From the NCBI GenBank assembly GCA_002435595.1, contig DJBL01000101.1:1-44790 (forward strand): 44,790 nt of DNA, given 5' to 3'. This stretch comes from Stenotrophomonas maltophilia. GTDB lineage: Bacteria > Pseudomonadota > Gammaproteobacteria > Xanthomonadales > Xanthomonadaceae. Shown here in pieces: positions 8,163-16,151 of the stretch. Position numbers and translations under genes: made by a program. The notes under the pieces are model-generated. The model made no database searches, was not told the origin of the DNA, and was given only the letters and a program-made list of their open reading frames with translations. Each line of letters begins with the position of its first letter. The first letter of the stretch is position 1.

Positions 8163-10046
8163 TCAGTGCCGGCGGAAATGGGTCAGCGCGTCCCAGGCCG
8201 CGCGCACGGCGCCGGGGTCGGGAGGCTGGTGGAGCAACGGCAGGTAGTTGCGGTCCAGCGTGGTGGCATTGCCGAACGTGTCGAACACATAGGTGTGCTG
8301 GCCGTGGCGGATACCGCGCTGGGACCAGCTTTCCACCAGCAGCGGACGATCGGCCGGGGCCGGGTCGAACAGGTCGCGGCCGGTACTGAAGTCGGCCAGC
8401 GCGTTCTCGCAGCCCAGTCCGTGACGCAGCAGGGTGGGCACCCAGTCCTCGTGGCTGGTGCTGCCGGTGCGCGCGGCGGCGGCACGGCCGGGCCAGTGCA
8501 GCACGAACGGCACGTGCATCTGATAGTCGGAGAAGTTGCCGTTGTGGCCCCAGTAGTTCAGGCCCAGGTCGTTGAATTCCTCGGCATGGTCGCCGGTGAC
8601 CAGCACGATGGTGTTGTCGGCCTGGCCGCTGTCGCGCAGGGTCTGCAGCAGCTCGCCCAGCAACCCGTCGGCGTAATGCACCGCGGTGCGGTAGCGGTTG
8701 CGCTCCGGCGTGGCCACGTGGTCCTTGCCCAGCGCCAGGAAGTCGATGTCGGTGGCCATCGGCGTGGCCAGCGGCGGGTAGTCCGCCGGCAGGTGGTACG
8801 GCGCGTGGGTGCTGTCGAGGAAGACGAAACCGAACCAGTGGCCGTCGCCGGGCGCGGCGATGTCCGCGCGCAGCGCATCGATGATGTGGCGGTCGCGCGC
8901 GGCCACCGGCAACGCCGACGGCGCGGTGTGCAGCTGCGCGCGCACCTGGGCGAAGGCGGTGCGGTCGAACTCGGGGCTGTGCAGCGGCGCGCTGCCATAC
9001 AGGTGCAGGTCGTAGCCCTGCCGACGCAGGACGTCGAACAGCTGCGCACCGCGCTGCTCGCTGAGCATGCTGTCCCAATACCCGCCGGGCAGGCCGTAGA
9101 GCAGGCCGAACAGCCCGTAGCGGGTGGCGTTGCCGGTGCTGTAATGCCCGGTGAACCGCTCCGACTGCCGGGCCAGCGCCCAGGCATTGGGCATGGTGGT
9201 CTCATCCAGGGCGTCGGCGCGCAGCGACTCCATCACCACCATCAGCACGTTGGGCTGGGTGTGGCTCTGGCAACGCAGCGGCCGCAACGGGTACTGCAAT
9301 TGACTGTGGCGCGGGTCGGGCAGGCTCGCCTGGGGCAGGCTGCGCACCCCCAGCTGGTTCAGGTGGCCCTTGGCGGTGATCGGCTGGGCCCACGGCAGGT
9401 AGGTCCATTGGCTGGTCACCGCACGGTCGCCGCGCGCGTCGTAATAGGCCGTGGCCGCCTGCCCGCAGGTCATCAGCAGCAGGCCGGCCGCCCACGCGAC
9501 CAGCACCGGGCGGCGCCGTCCGCTGGCCGGCCGCAGGCGCCAGCAGGCCCATGCCAGCAGGCCCTCGGCCAGCAGCACCACCACCAGGATGGCCGCCGAC
9601 TGCACCCAGGTCTGCCAGGACAGGGCGACCTGGTCCTGCAGCGCGCCGCCGAACACCATGTTCACCACCATCGCGTTGAGGTGGAAGCGGTACAGCGCGA
9701 AGACCTTGGCATCCACCAGCAGCAGGCACAGCCATAGGGCCTGCAGCAGCACCGCAACGACGGTCAGCAGGCGCGGGCCCGGCCGCCACAGGCCCAGCAG
9801 CAGCGGCAGCGCCGACACCAGCGCGCCGAAGGCCAGGAAATGCCCGGGCAGGGCCACGGCCAGGTAACCCAGTCCGAGTCGGCCGCCGGGGTTGTCGCCG
9901 ACGGGGATGTTGCCCAGCGCGATCACGATCGCGGCCACGGCGTTGACTGCGGTGAACAGGGTCAGCCAGGCCAGGCGCTGCCAGCGCGTGGGCAGGAACG
10001 ATCCGGTCGGGCCGGGTGGGGAAACAGAATGCGGAAGGGCGTCCAT
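8163..10046 (-). CDS. YejM/PbgA-like inner-membrane sulfatase-fold protein
   Basis: A 627-residue protein from the ATG at 10046. Residues 20-195 hold about five transmembrane helices in the order seen in YejM (PbgA), including LLLVDAKVFALYRFHLNAMV before the fifth. A periplasmic alkaline-phosphatase/sulfatase-fold domain begins near residue 265 (NVLMVVMESLRAD). Residues expected at the metal site are present: Glu273, Thr308 in TGNATRYG, Asp486-His487 in TGDHAEEF and His501 in GHNGNF. In E. coli YejM senses LPS and controls LpxC turnover, and its own catalytic site is thought degenerate; this protein may still be an active hydrolase or transferase. First gene of the minus-strand operon. A longer frame starting at 10202 adds a polar N-terminal extension that I consider untranslated. 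Confidence 0.85.
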   Translation of the reverse strand: MDALPHSVSPPGPTGSFLPTRWQRLAWLTLFTAVNAVAAIVIALGNIPVGDNPGGRLGLGYLAVALPGHFLAFGALVSALPLLLGLWRPGPRLLTVVAVLLQALWLCLLLVDAKVFALYRFHLNAMVVNMVFGGALQDQVALSWQTWVQSAAILVVVLLAEGLLAWACWRLRPASGRRRPVLVAWAAGLLLMTCGQAATAYYDARGDRAVTSQWTYLPWAQPITAKGHLNQLGVRSLPQASLPDPRHSQLQYPLRPLRCQSHTQPNVLMVVMESLRADALDETTMPNAWALARQSERFTGHYSTGNATRYGLFGLLYGLPGGYWDSMLSEQRGAQLFDVLRRQGYDLHLYGSAPLHSPEFDRTAFAQVRAQLHTAPSALPVAARDRHIIDALRADIAAPGDGHWFGFVFLDSTHAPYHLPADYPPLATPMATDIDFLALGKDHVATPERNRYRTAVHYADGLLGELLQTLRDSGQADNTIVLVTGDHAEEFNDLGLNYWGHNGNFSDYQMHVPFVLHWPGRAAAARTGSTSHEDWVPTLLRHGLGCENALADFSTGRDLFDPAPADRPLLVESWSQRGIRHGQHTYVFDTFGNATTLDRNYLPLLHQPPDPGAVRAAWDALTHFRRH

Positions 10047-10131
10047 GGAGCGGGTCGGGCGGCGCAGGAGGGGAGGGGACGTGGCGGCGGCAGCTGCGTC
10101 GGTGACCCTCCCAAGCGGGCAGGGCGCGCGC

Positions 10132-10159
10132 ATTGTATCGGTTTGTATCTTTGTGTCGG
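10132..10159 (-). promoter_or_regulatory. Possible promoter of the envelope operon
   Basis: On the minus strand, CCGACA (10154-10159) and TACAAT (10132-10137) are spaced 16 bp apart, upstream of the PbgA-like start. The -10 is a good match to the consensus; the -35 is partial. Confidence 0.4.
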
Positions 10160-10243
10160 CGGTCCTGGCGGTCGGATCTGGCACAATGTTCAGCCGGGCC
10201 ACAGTGGTGGCCTGCGACCCACCCGAACTAGCCAGGAACCGCT

Positions 10244-11179
10244 GTGAGCCAGATCCCGACCCTCGACATCACCCGTTTCGACAGTGACCGCGACGCGTTC
10301 GTCGCCGAACTGGGCGCGGCCTACCGCGAATGGGGATTCGCCGGCATCCGCAACCACGGCATTCCGCAGGCCGACATCGACGCCGCCTACGAGGTCTTCA
10401 AGGCCTTCTTCGCGCTGCCGGAGGAAACCAAGCGCGCGTACCACGTGCCCGGCAGCGGCGGCGCGCGCGGCTACACCGCCTTCGGCGTGGAGACGGCCAA
10501 GGGCTCCCAGCACTTCGACCTGAAGGAGTTCTGGCACATCGGCCGCGAGATCCCGGACGACTCCAAGTACCGTGACGTGATGGCCCCGAACCTGTGGCCG
10601 AGCGAGGTCCCGGGCTTCCGCGAGCGCGGCTACGGCCTGTACCAGGCGCTGGACACGCTGGGTTCGCGGGTGCTGTCGGCGCTGGCGCTGCACATCGGCC
10701 TGCCGGAGGACTTCTTCGCCGACAAGACCAACAACGGCAACTCGATCCTGCGACCGATCCACTACCCGCCGATCACCGCCGAGAACATCCCCAACGTGCG
10801 CGCCGGCGCGCATGGCGACATCAACTTCATCACCCTGCTGGTGGGCGCCAGCGCCGCCGGGCTGGAAGTGCAGGCCCACGACGGCAAGTGGGTGCCGTTC
10901 ACCTCGGATGCGGACACGATCGTGGTCAACATCGGTGACATGCTGCAGCGCCTGACCAACCACGTGTACCCGTCCACGATCCACCGCGTGGTCAACCCCC
11001 CGGGCGAGCAGGCCCGCCAGCCGCGTTACTCGGTGCCGTTCTTCCTGCACCCGAACCCGGATTACCTGATCGACGTGCTGCCGACCTGCATCACCCCGGA
11101 AAACCCGAGCCGCTACCCCGAGCCGATCACCGCCCACGGCTTCCTGGAAGAGCGCCTGCGCGAGATCAAGCTGAAGTAA
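10244..11179 (+). CDS. Isopenicillin N synthase-like Fe(II)/2-oxoglutarate oxygenase
   Basis: A 311-residue cytosolic oxygenase of the IPNS-like family. It has the N-terminal DIOX_N-type region (IPTLDITRF, WGFAGIRNHGI) and then the double-stranded beta-helix. The iron triad is His190 and Asp192 (GAHGDINFITLL) plus His247 (STIHRVVNP). The co-substrate carboxylate motif is Arg261-Tyr-Ser263 in PRYSVPFFLHP. Such enzymes hydroxylate, desaturate or cyclise small molecules; the substrate here is unknown. The GTG start at 10244 has AGGAA at 10234-10238. It stands alone, divergent from the envelope operon, with its own terminator-like hairpin downstream. Confidence 0.9.
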   Translation: MSQIPTLDITRFDSDRDAFVAELGAAYREWGFAGIRNHGIPQADIDAAYEVFKAFFALPEETKRAYHVPGSGGARGYTAFGVETAKGSQHFDLKEFWHIGREIPDDSKYRDVMAPNLWPSEVPGFRERGYGLYQALDTLGSRVLSALALHIGLPEDFFADKTNNGNSILRPIHYPPITAENIPNVRAGAHGDINFITLLVGASAAGLEVQAHDGKWVPFTSDADTIVVNIGDMLQRLTNHVYPSTIHRVVNPPGEQARQPRYSVPFFLHPNPDYLIDVLPTCITPENPSRYPEPITAHGFLEERLREIKLK

Positions 11180-11201
11180 GCGATCGCCCGGGACAAAAGA
11201 G

Positions 11202-11227
11202 AAGGCCGCCGCAAGGCGGCCTTTCTC
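11202..11227 (+). terminator. Hairpin terminator after the oxygenase gene
   Basis: AAGGCCGCC (11202-11210), a GCAA loop, GGCGGCCTT (11215-11223) and then TCTC form a perfect 9-bp stem with a short T-rich end. The weak tail lowers confidence. Confidence 0.65.
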
Positions 11228-11301
11228 GTCCTGGCAAATGCCGGCTGCCGGCCGGCTCCAGGCCATGCTGGCCCGGCTGCATTCGGTTATTCGCTGCCCC
11301 G

Positions 11302-11405
11302 GGTTGGGCGCGGCAGCGCTCGCCCCCGACAGATCCCGCGTCGGAAAGCACGGGCCCATGGAAAGGGGCACGGCGCGTCCCGCCCCCACCCACGCCTGCC
11401 CAACC
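11302..11405 (+). repeat. Dispersed structured repeat, copy 2 (decayed)
   Basis: The ends GGTTGGGC (11302-11309) and GCCCAACC (11398-11405) are perfectly complementary and 104 bp apart, matching the length of the other copies. The right half (CCCATGGAAAGGGGCACGG, then GCGTCCC) aligns with copy 4. The inner palindrome is replaced by a 5-bp hairpin (11326-11330 with 11340-11344), and the middle of the outer stem no longer pairs. Confidence 0.5.
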
Positions 11406-11478
11406 TCTGCACCTGGGCCGCTGACCTGGCCGTTGCTTTGCTCTTGGCTCGCGATGAAAAATAAATATCCAATTGAAA

Positions 11479-11492
11479 TGTAAGCGTTTTCC
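11479..11492. promoter_or_regulatory. LacI/CRE-like operator candidate upstream of tpiA
   Basis: TGTAAGCGTTTTCC is an imperfect dyad centred on CG, the form bound by LacI-family regulators. It lies about 60 bp upstream of the tpiA start, in the AT-rich promoter zone. Confidence 0.35.
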
Positions 11493-11553
11493 CGCCAACG
11501 CCATTTCGTTGCATCCGTTATCATGGCCGGCTGATACCCAATGGAGCACCGCC

Positions 11554-12309
11554 ATGCGCCGCAAGATCGTCGCCGGTAACTGGAAGCTGCACGGCAGCCG
11601 CCAATTCGCCACGGACCTGGTCAGCGACCTGGTCGCCAGCCTCCCGCGCGACGGCGTCGACGTGGTGATCCTGCCCCCCTTGCCCTACCTGGGGGAACTG
11701 GTGGAAGCCTTCGAGGGCCGCGCCATCGGCTTCGGCTCCCAGGACGTCAGCTCCAACGAAAAGGGCGCCTACACCGGCGAGGTCTCGGCTGCCATGCTGG
11801 CCGAAGTGGGTGCCCGCTATGGCCTGGTCGGCCATTCCGAGCGCCGCCAGTACCATAATGAAAGCAGCGAACTGGTCGCCCGCAAGTTCGCCGCCGCCCT
11901 CCATGCCGGCCTGGTCCCGGTGCTGTGCGTGGGGGAAACCCTGGAGCAGCGCGAGGCGGGGCAGACCGAGCAGGTCATCGCCGCCCAGCTCGCCCCGGTG
12001 CTCGACCTGGTCGGGGCGGCCGGCTTCCAGCACGCCGTGGTCGCCTATGAGCCGGTCTGGGCGATCGGCACCGGCCGGACCGCCTCCAAGGAGCAGGCCC
12101 AGCAGGTCCATGCCTTCATCCGTGGCGAAGTGGCCAAGCTCGATGCTAGAATCGCTGATTCGTTGCCGATCCTGTATGGCGGCAGCGTCAAGCCCGACAA
12201 CGCTGGGGAACTGTTCACGCAGCCCGATGTCGATGGTGGGCTGGTAGGCGGCGCCTCGTTGGTCGCTGCGGACTTCCTGGCCATCGTCGATGCGGCGGCC
12301 GGGCGCTAA
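11554..12309 (+). CDS. tpiA: Triosephosphate isomerase
   Basis: TpiA interconverts dihydroxyacetone phosphate and glyceraldehyde-3-phosphate in glycolysis and gluconeogenesis, as a cytosolic dimer. The 251-residue barrel starts MRRKIVAGNWKLHG, with Asn9 and Lys11. The electrophilic His94 is in VGHSERR and the catalytic base Glu166 in AYEPVWAIGTG. The phosphate-binding ILYGGSVKP is near the C-terminus. The ATG at 11554 has GGAG at 11543-11546; an upstream in-frame ATG at 11473 would add 27 atypical residues and overlap the promoter zone. secG follows closely, an order shared with several gammaproteobacteria. Confidence 0.97.
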   Translation: MRRKIVAGNWKLHGSRQFATDLVSDLVASLPRDGVDVVILPPLPYLGELVEAFEGRAIGFGSQDVSSNEKGAYTGEVSAAMLAEVGARYGLVGHSERRQYHNESSELVARKFAAALHAGLVPVLCVGETLEQREAGQTEQVIAAQLAPVLDLVGAAGFQHAVVAYEPVWAIGTGRTASKEQAQQVHAFIRGEVAKLDARIADSLPILYGGSVKPDNAGELFTQPDVDGGLVGGASLVAADFLAIVDAAAGR

Positions 12310-12320
12310 TTAGTAATGTT

Positions 12321-12337
12321 GCCGGCGTCGCGCCGGC
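12321..12337. promoter_or_regulatory. tpiA-secG intercistronic hairpin
   Basis: GCCGGCG (12321-12327), TCG and CGCCGGC (12331-12337) form a perfect 7-bp hairpin without a T tract. It may tune mRNA stability or secG translation rather than terminate. Confidence 0.45.
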
Positions 12338-12363
12338 ACGACATGTCCGAGGACGGATTCGAA

Positions 12364-12804
12364 ATGCTGATGTTGATCCTCAATGTGGTCTACGTGCTGG
12401 TGTCGGTGGCCATGATCGCGCTCATCCTGATGCAGCGTGGTTCCGGTGCGGCCGCAGGCTCGGGTTTCGGCGCCGGCGCCTCGGGGACCGTGTTTGGCGC
12501 GCGTGGCGCGTCCAACTTCCTGTCCAAGTCGACCAAGTGGCTGGCCGTGGTGTTCTTCGGCATCAGCCTCTTCATGGCCTGGTACGCCAGCCATGGCTCG
12601 CGTCCGGCCACCGGCCAGGACCTCGGCCTGATGTCGGCTCCGGCCGCGTCGGCGCCGGTCGCCCCGGCAGGTGAGCTGCCGGCCGTGCCCAAGGCCCCGG
12701 AAACCGCTGTCCAGCAGCCGGTTCCGCAGGCTACTGTGCCGGCTCAGGCGGAAACTCCGAAATCTGGTGAAGAAAAGCCTTCGGAAGGCACCCAGACTCG
12801 CTGA
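12364..12804 (+). CDS. secG: Preprotein translocase subunit SecG
   Basis: SecG is the small inner-membrane subunit of SecYEG that assists protein export. The 146-residue product starts MLMLILNVVYVLVSVAMIAL, the first transmembrane helix. The conserved LILMQRGSGAAAGSGFGAGASGTVFG loop region follows, interrupted here only by description, with the second helix at about residues 56-76. The remaining ~70 residues form a Pro/Ala/Glu-rich tail, longer than in E. coli. I chose the ATG at 12364, with GAGGA at 12349-12353; in-frame ATGs at 12316 and 12343 would add polar residues before the first helix. A tRNA-Leu gene follows, as in E. coli. Confidence 0.93.
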   Translation: MLMLILNVVYVLVSVAMIALILMQRGSGAAAGSGFGAGASGTVFGARGASNFLSKSTKWLAVVFFGISLFMAWYASHGSRPATGQDLGLMSAPAASAPVAPAGELPAVPKAPETAVQQPVPQATVPAQAETPKSGEEKPSEGTQTR

Positions 12805-12868
12805 AGACGGTTACAATATGCGGCGCACTGAGGGAATCCGATAGGGAGACCCCTCATTGCGAACGTAA

Positions 12869-12953
12869 GCCCAGGTGGCGGAATTGGTAGACGCACTACC
12901 TTGAGGTGGTAGCGACGAGAGTCGTAGGGGTTCGAGTCCCCTCTTGGGCACCA
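12869..12953 (+). tRNA. leuU: tRNA-Leu (anticodon GAG)
   Basis: An 85-nt class II tRNA with encoded CCA. The acceptor arms GCCCAGG and CTTGGGC pair with one G-U. The anticodon stem CTACC/GGTAG encloses TTGAGGT, giving anticodon GAG, which reads CUC and CUU. A long variable arm follows (CGACGAGAGTCG), then the TTCGAGT T-loop. A -10-like TACAAT lies at 12812-12817, about 50 bp upstream. secG followed by tRNA-Leu(GAG) matches E. coli secG-leuU. Confidence 0.97.
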
Positions 12954-13066
12954 TTTTGTTTGTAAGCGGGTTCGTCTGGCGCGCAAAGCGCCAGGTAGCG
13001 GTATCCGTCCACTCCCCCATGCCAAAGCGCCTGCAGGCGCAGCGGCAGAGGCAAGAGAGAATCGCT

Positions 13067-13423
13067 GTGCTGGCCGAATATTTGCCGTCTCTGCTGTTTC
13101 TGATCGTTGCCACCGGTATCGGCGTATCGCTGATGCTGGTCGGCCGATTCCTCGGTCCACGACGTCCTGATCTGAAAAAGCTCTCGCCGTACGAATGCGG
13201 CTTCGAGGCTTTCGAGGACGCGCGCATGAAGTTCGATGTGCGCTACTACCTGATCGCGATCCAGTTCATCGTATTTGACTTGGAAATCATCTTCATCGTG
13301 CCGTGGACCCAGGTCTTCATGGAGCTGGGCGCACGTTCGCTGGTCACGATGGGCCTGTTCGTAGGCATGCTTTTCCTCGGTTTCATTTACGTCTGGAAGA
13401 AGGGAGCGCTGGAATGGGAGTGA
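13067..13423 (+). CDS. nuoA: NADH-quinone oxidoreductase subunit A
   Basis: NuoA is a small membrane subunit at the junction of the peripheral and membrane arms of complex I. The 118-residue product begins (GTG)-LAEYLPSLLFLIVATGIG, has three transmembrane helices and carries the conserved loop YECGFEAFEDARMKFDVRYY near the quinone site. I chose the GTG at 13067 because it matches the family N-terminus; the reading frame extends back into the tRNA-Leu gene. Upstream (12976-12994) is a hairpin CTGGCGC-GCAAA-GCGCCAG in the leader. It overlaps nuoB by 10 bases and opens the 14-gene operon. Confidence 0.95.
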   Translation: MLAEYLPSLLFLIVATGIGVSLMLVGRFLGPRRPDLKKLSPYECGFEAFEDARMKFDVRYYLIAIQFIVFDLEIIFIVPWTQVFMELGARSLVTMGLFVGMLFLGFIYVWKKGALEWE

Positions 13424-13968
13424 TTCAGACGCTCGACGGCCTGATGAACAACCCGGTCCCGGAAGGGCGGGTCGATGACATCCTGCGCCCCGAGGGCGAC
13501 AACCCGCTGCTGGAGAAGGGCTACCTGACCACCAGCGTCGACGCGCTGTTGAACTGGGCCCGTACCGGTTCGATGTGGCCGATGACCTTTGGTCTGGCCT
13601 GCTGCGCGGTCGAAATGATGCATGCCGGCGCCGCGCGCCTGGACCTTGACCGTTACGGGGTGGTGTTCCGCCCGTCGCCGCGTCAGTCCGACGTGATGAT
13701 CGTGGCCGGCACCCTGGTCAACAAGATGGCCCCGGCCCTGCGCAAGGTCTATGACCAGATGCCGGATCCCAAGTGGGTCATCTCCATGGGCAGCTGCGCC
13801 AACGGTGGCGGCTACTACCACTACTCCTATGCAGTGGTTCGTGGCTGTGACCGCGTGGTGCCGGTGGACGTCTACGTCCCGGGCTGCCCGCCAACCGCCG
13901 AAGCGCTGGTGTACGGGATCCTGCAGCTGCAGAAGAAGATCTGGCGTACGCAGACCATCGCCCGCTGA
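13414..13968 (+). CDS. nuoB: NADH-quinone oxidoreductase subunit B
   Basis: NuoB carries the terminal [4Fe-4S] cluster N2, which hands electrons to quinone. The 184-residue product starts MGVIQTLDGLMNNPV. The four cluster cysteines are the unusual tandem Cys63-Cys64 (ACCAVEMM), Cys128 (GSCANGG) and Cys158 (PGCPPTAEAL). The ATG at 13414 lies inside the nuoA end, which indicates coupled translation. A 32-bp gap precedes nuoC. Confidence 0.97.
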   Translation: MGVIQTLDGLMNNPVPEGRVDDILRPEGDNPLLEKGYLTTSVDALLNWARTGSMWPMTFGLACCAVEMMHAGAARLDLDRYGVVFRPSPRQSDVMIVAGTLVNKMAPALRKVYDQMPDPKWVISMGSCANGGGYYHYSYAVVRGCDRVVPVDVYVPGCPPTAEALVYGILQLQKKIWRTQTIAR

Positions 13969-14000
13969 CATTCCTCCTGACAAGAGCACGCCAAGCCCCC

Positions 14001-14753
14001 ATGGCAGAGCAAGCACCTTCCTTCATCGACCGACTCTCCGCACGTTTCAATGGTGCGCAGGTCTTCGTGGTCGAACCCCGCGGCGAAGTGACGCTGGAAG
14101 TGCCCGCCGCTGACTGGCATGCCACGGCTGTGGCGCTGCGCGACGAATTCGGTTTCGAGCAGGCCGTGGACCTGTGCGGCCTGGACTACCTCGGCTACGG
14201 CAGTGACGAATGGGATACGGCCGATGTGTCGTCCCAGGGTTTCAGCCGTGGCGTGGAGGGCAAGTCCGTCGGTCGTTTCGCCTGGGGCGAGTTCCCCACC
14301 CGCGAAACCAGCGATGGCGCCCAGCCGCAGCCGATCCCGCTGCAGCGTTTTGCCGTGGTCGCCCAGCTGCGCTCCTACCAGCACAACCTCACCATGCGCA
14401 TCCGTTGCTTTGCGCCGAACGAGGAACTGCCGGTGGTCGCTTCGCTGACCGACGTCTGGCCGGGCCTGAACTGGTTCGAGCGTGAAGCGTTCGACCTGTA
14501 CGGCGTGATCTTCCAGGGCCACCCGGACCTGCGCCGGATCCTGACCGACTACGGTTTCGTCGGCCATCCGTTCCGCAAGGACTTCCCGCTGATCGGCAAC
14601 GTCGAAGTGCGCTACGACGAAGAAAAGAAGCGCGTGGTCTACGAGCCGGTCACCTCGGTGGAGCCGCGCGTCGGCGTGCCGCGCGTGATCCGTGACGACG
14701 CCCGTTTCCAGACCGCTGCCGGCGAAAGCGCGCAGACGGAGGCAAGCAAGTGA
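14001..14753 (+). CDS. nuoC: NADH-quinone oxidoreductase subunit C
   Basis: NuoC is the 30-kDa subunit of the connecting module of complex I. The 250-residue protein contains the signature ERE(A)FDLYGVIFQGHPDLRR-like segment at about 165-180 and FRKDFPL near 195. An acidic/polar C-terminal tail follows (residues 230-250). It is encoded separately from nuoD, unlike the fused nuoCD of E. coli. The stop overlaps the nuoD GTG start (GTGA). Confidence 0.96.
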   Translation: MAEQAPSFIDRLSARFNGAQVFVVEPRGEVTLEVPAADWHATAVALRDEFGFEQAVDLCGLDYLGYGSDEWDTADVSSQGFSRGVEGKSVGRFAWGEFPTRETSDGAQPQPIPLQRFAVVAQLRSYQHNLTMRIRCFAPNEELPVVASLTDVWPGLNWFEREAFDLYGVIFQGHPDLRRILTDYGFVGHPFRKDFPLIGNVEVRYDEEKKRVVYEPVTSVEPRVGVPRVIRDDARFQTAAGESAQTEASK

Positions 14754-16057
14754 GTGAGTTCCATCAAGCCCACCAGGCATTTGCGAGCAACCCGGCCGAA
14801 CTGCGCCAGGAGATCCGCAACTACACCATGAACTTCGGTCCCCAGCATCCGGCCGCGCACGGTGTGCTGCGCCTGATCCTGGAAATGGACGGCGAAACCA
14901 TCATGCGTGCCGACCCCCACGTGGGCCTGCTGCACCGTGGTACCGAGAAGCTGGCCGAATCCAAGCCGTTCAACCAGTCCATCGGTTACATGGATCGCCT
15001 GGATTACGTGTCGATGATGTGCAACGAGCACGCCTACGTGCGCGCGATCGAAACCCTGATGGGGATCGAGGCGCCCGAGCGTGCGCAGTACATCCGCACC
15101 ATGTTCGACGAAATCACCCGCATCCTGAACCACCTGATGTGGCTGGGCTCCAACGCGCTCGATCTGGGCGCGATGGCGGTCATGCTGTACGCCTTCCGCG
15201 AGCGCGAAGAGCTGATGGACTGCTATGAAGCGGTCTCCGGCGCGCGCATGCACGCGGCGTACTACCGTCCGGGCGGCGTCTACCGCGACCTGCCGGACCG
15301 CATGCCCAAGTACAAGGAATCGCGCTGGCACAAGGGCAATGCCCTGAAGAACCTGAACGCCTCGCGCGAAGGGTCGCTGCTGGACTTCCTGGAGAACTTC
15401 ACCGTCGAGTTCCCCAAGCGCGTGGATGAGTACGAAACCCTGCTCACCGACAACCGCATCTGGAAGCAGCGTACCGTCGGCATCGGCGTGGTCACCCCCG
15501 AACTGGCGCACGCCTGGGGCATGACCGGCGTGATGCTGCGCGGCTCGGGCATCGCCTGGGACCTGCGCAAGAAGCAGCCGTACGCCAAGTACGACGCCGT
15601 GGACTTCGACATCCCGCTCGGCAAGGAAGGCGACTGCTACGACCGTTACCTGGTCCGCGTGGCCGAGATGCGCGAATCCAACCGCATCATCAAGCAGTGC
15701 GTGGCATGGCTGAAGGCCAACCCGGGCCCGGTGATGGTCAAGAACTTCAAGGTCGCCCCGCCCAGCCGGGAAGACATGAAGGACGACATGGAAGCGCTGA
15801 TCCATCACTTCAAGCTGTTCAGTGAAGGCTACTGCGTCCCGGCCGGCGAAACCTATTCGGCGGTCGAAGCCCCGAAGGGCGAGTTCGGCTGCTACCTGAT
15901 GTCCGATGGCGCCAACAAGCCGTTCCGCGTGCACCTGCGCGCGCCGGGCTTTGCCCATCTGTCCTCGATCGACTCGGTCGTGCGCGGGCATATGCTCGCC
16001 GACGTGGTGGCCATGATCGGCACCTACGACCTGGTGTTCGGCGAGGTCGACCGGTGA
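14750..16057 (+). CDS. nuoD: NADH-quinone oxidoreductase subunit D
   Basis: NuoD is the 49-kDa subunit, a relative of the [NiFe]-hydrogenase large subunit, and forms the quinone pocket with NuoB. The 435-residue protein has the N-terminal signature NFGPQHPAAHGVLRL with HVGLLHRGTEKL. Its C-terminal region includes FRVHLRAPGFAHL and ends FGEVDR, and the Ni ligands of hydrogenases are absent, as expected. It starts with GTG overlapping the nuoC stop. The following 94-bp gap holds a hairpin CGCCGG-CTGCTG-CCGGCG (16089-16106) before a T-rich stretch. Confidence 0.97.
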   Translation: MSEFHQAHQAFASNPAELRQEIRNYTMNFGPQHPAAHGVLRLILEMDGETIMRADPHVGLLHRGTEKLAESKPFNQSIGYMDRLDYVSMMCNEHAYVRAIETLMGIEAPERAQYIRTMFDEITRILNHLMWLGSNALDLGAMAVMLYAFREREELMDCYEAVSGARMHAAYYRPGGVYRDLPDRMPKYKESRWHKGNALKNLNASREGSLLDFLENFTVEFPKRVDEYETLLTDNRIWKQRTVGIGVVTPELAHAWGMTGVMLRGSGIAWDLRKKQPYAKYDAVDFDIPLGKEGDCYDRYLVRVAEMRESNRIIKQCVAWLKANPGPVMVKNFKVAPPSREDMKDDMEALIHHFKLFSEGYCVPAGETYSAVEAPKGEFGCYLMSDGANKPFRVHLRAPGFAHLSSIDSVVRGHMLADVVAMIGTYDLVFGEVDR

Positions 16058-16151
16058 TCCGGCCCGCATGCACGATGCCTGACACCCGCCGGCTGCTGCC
16101 GGCGCTGCAGGTTCTGGTTTTTAACGATTTCGTATTCGCTGAGGTCGGCCG

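Larger units (their letters stand above)
11180..11553. other. Oxygenase-tpiA intergenic region
   Basis: These 374 bp hold the hairpin terminator at 11202-11227, a decayed copy of the dispersed repeat (11302-11405), an AT-rich segment at about 11454-11490 that probably contains the tpiA promoter, and a LacI-type operator candidate. Confidence 0.6.
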
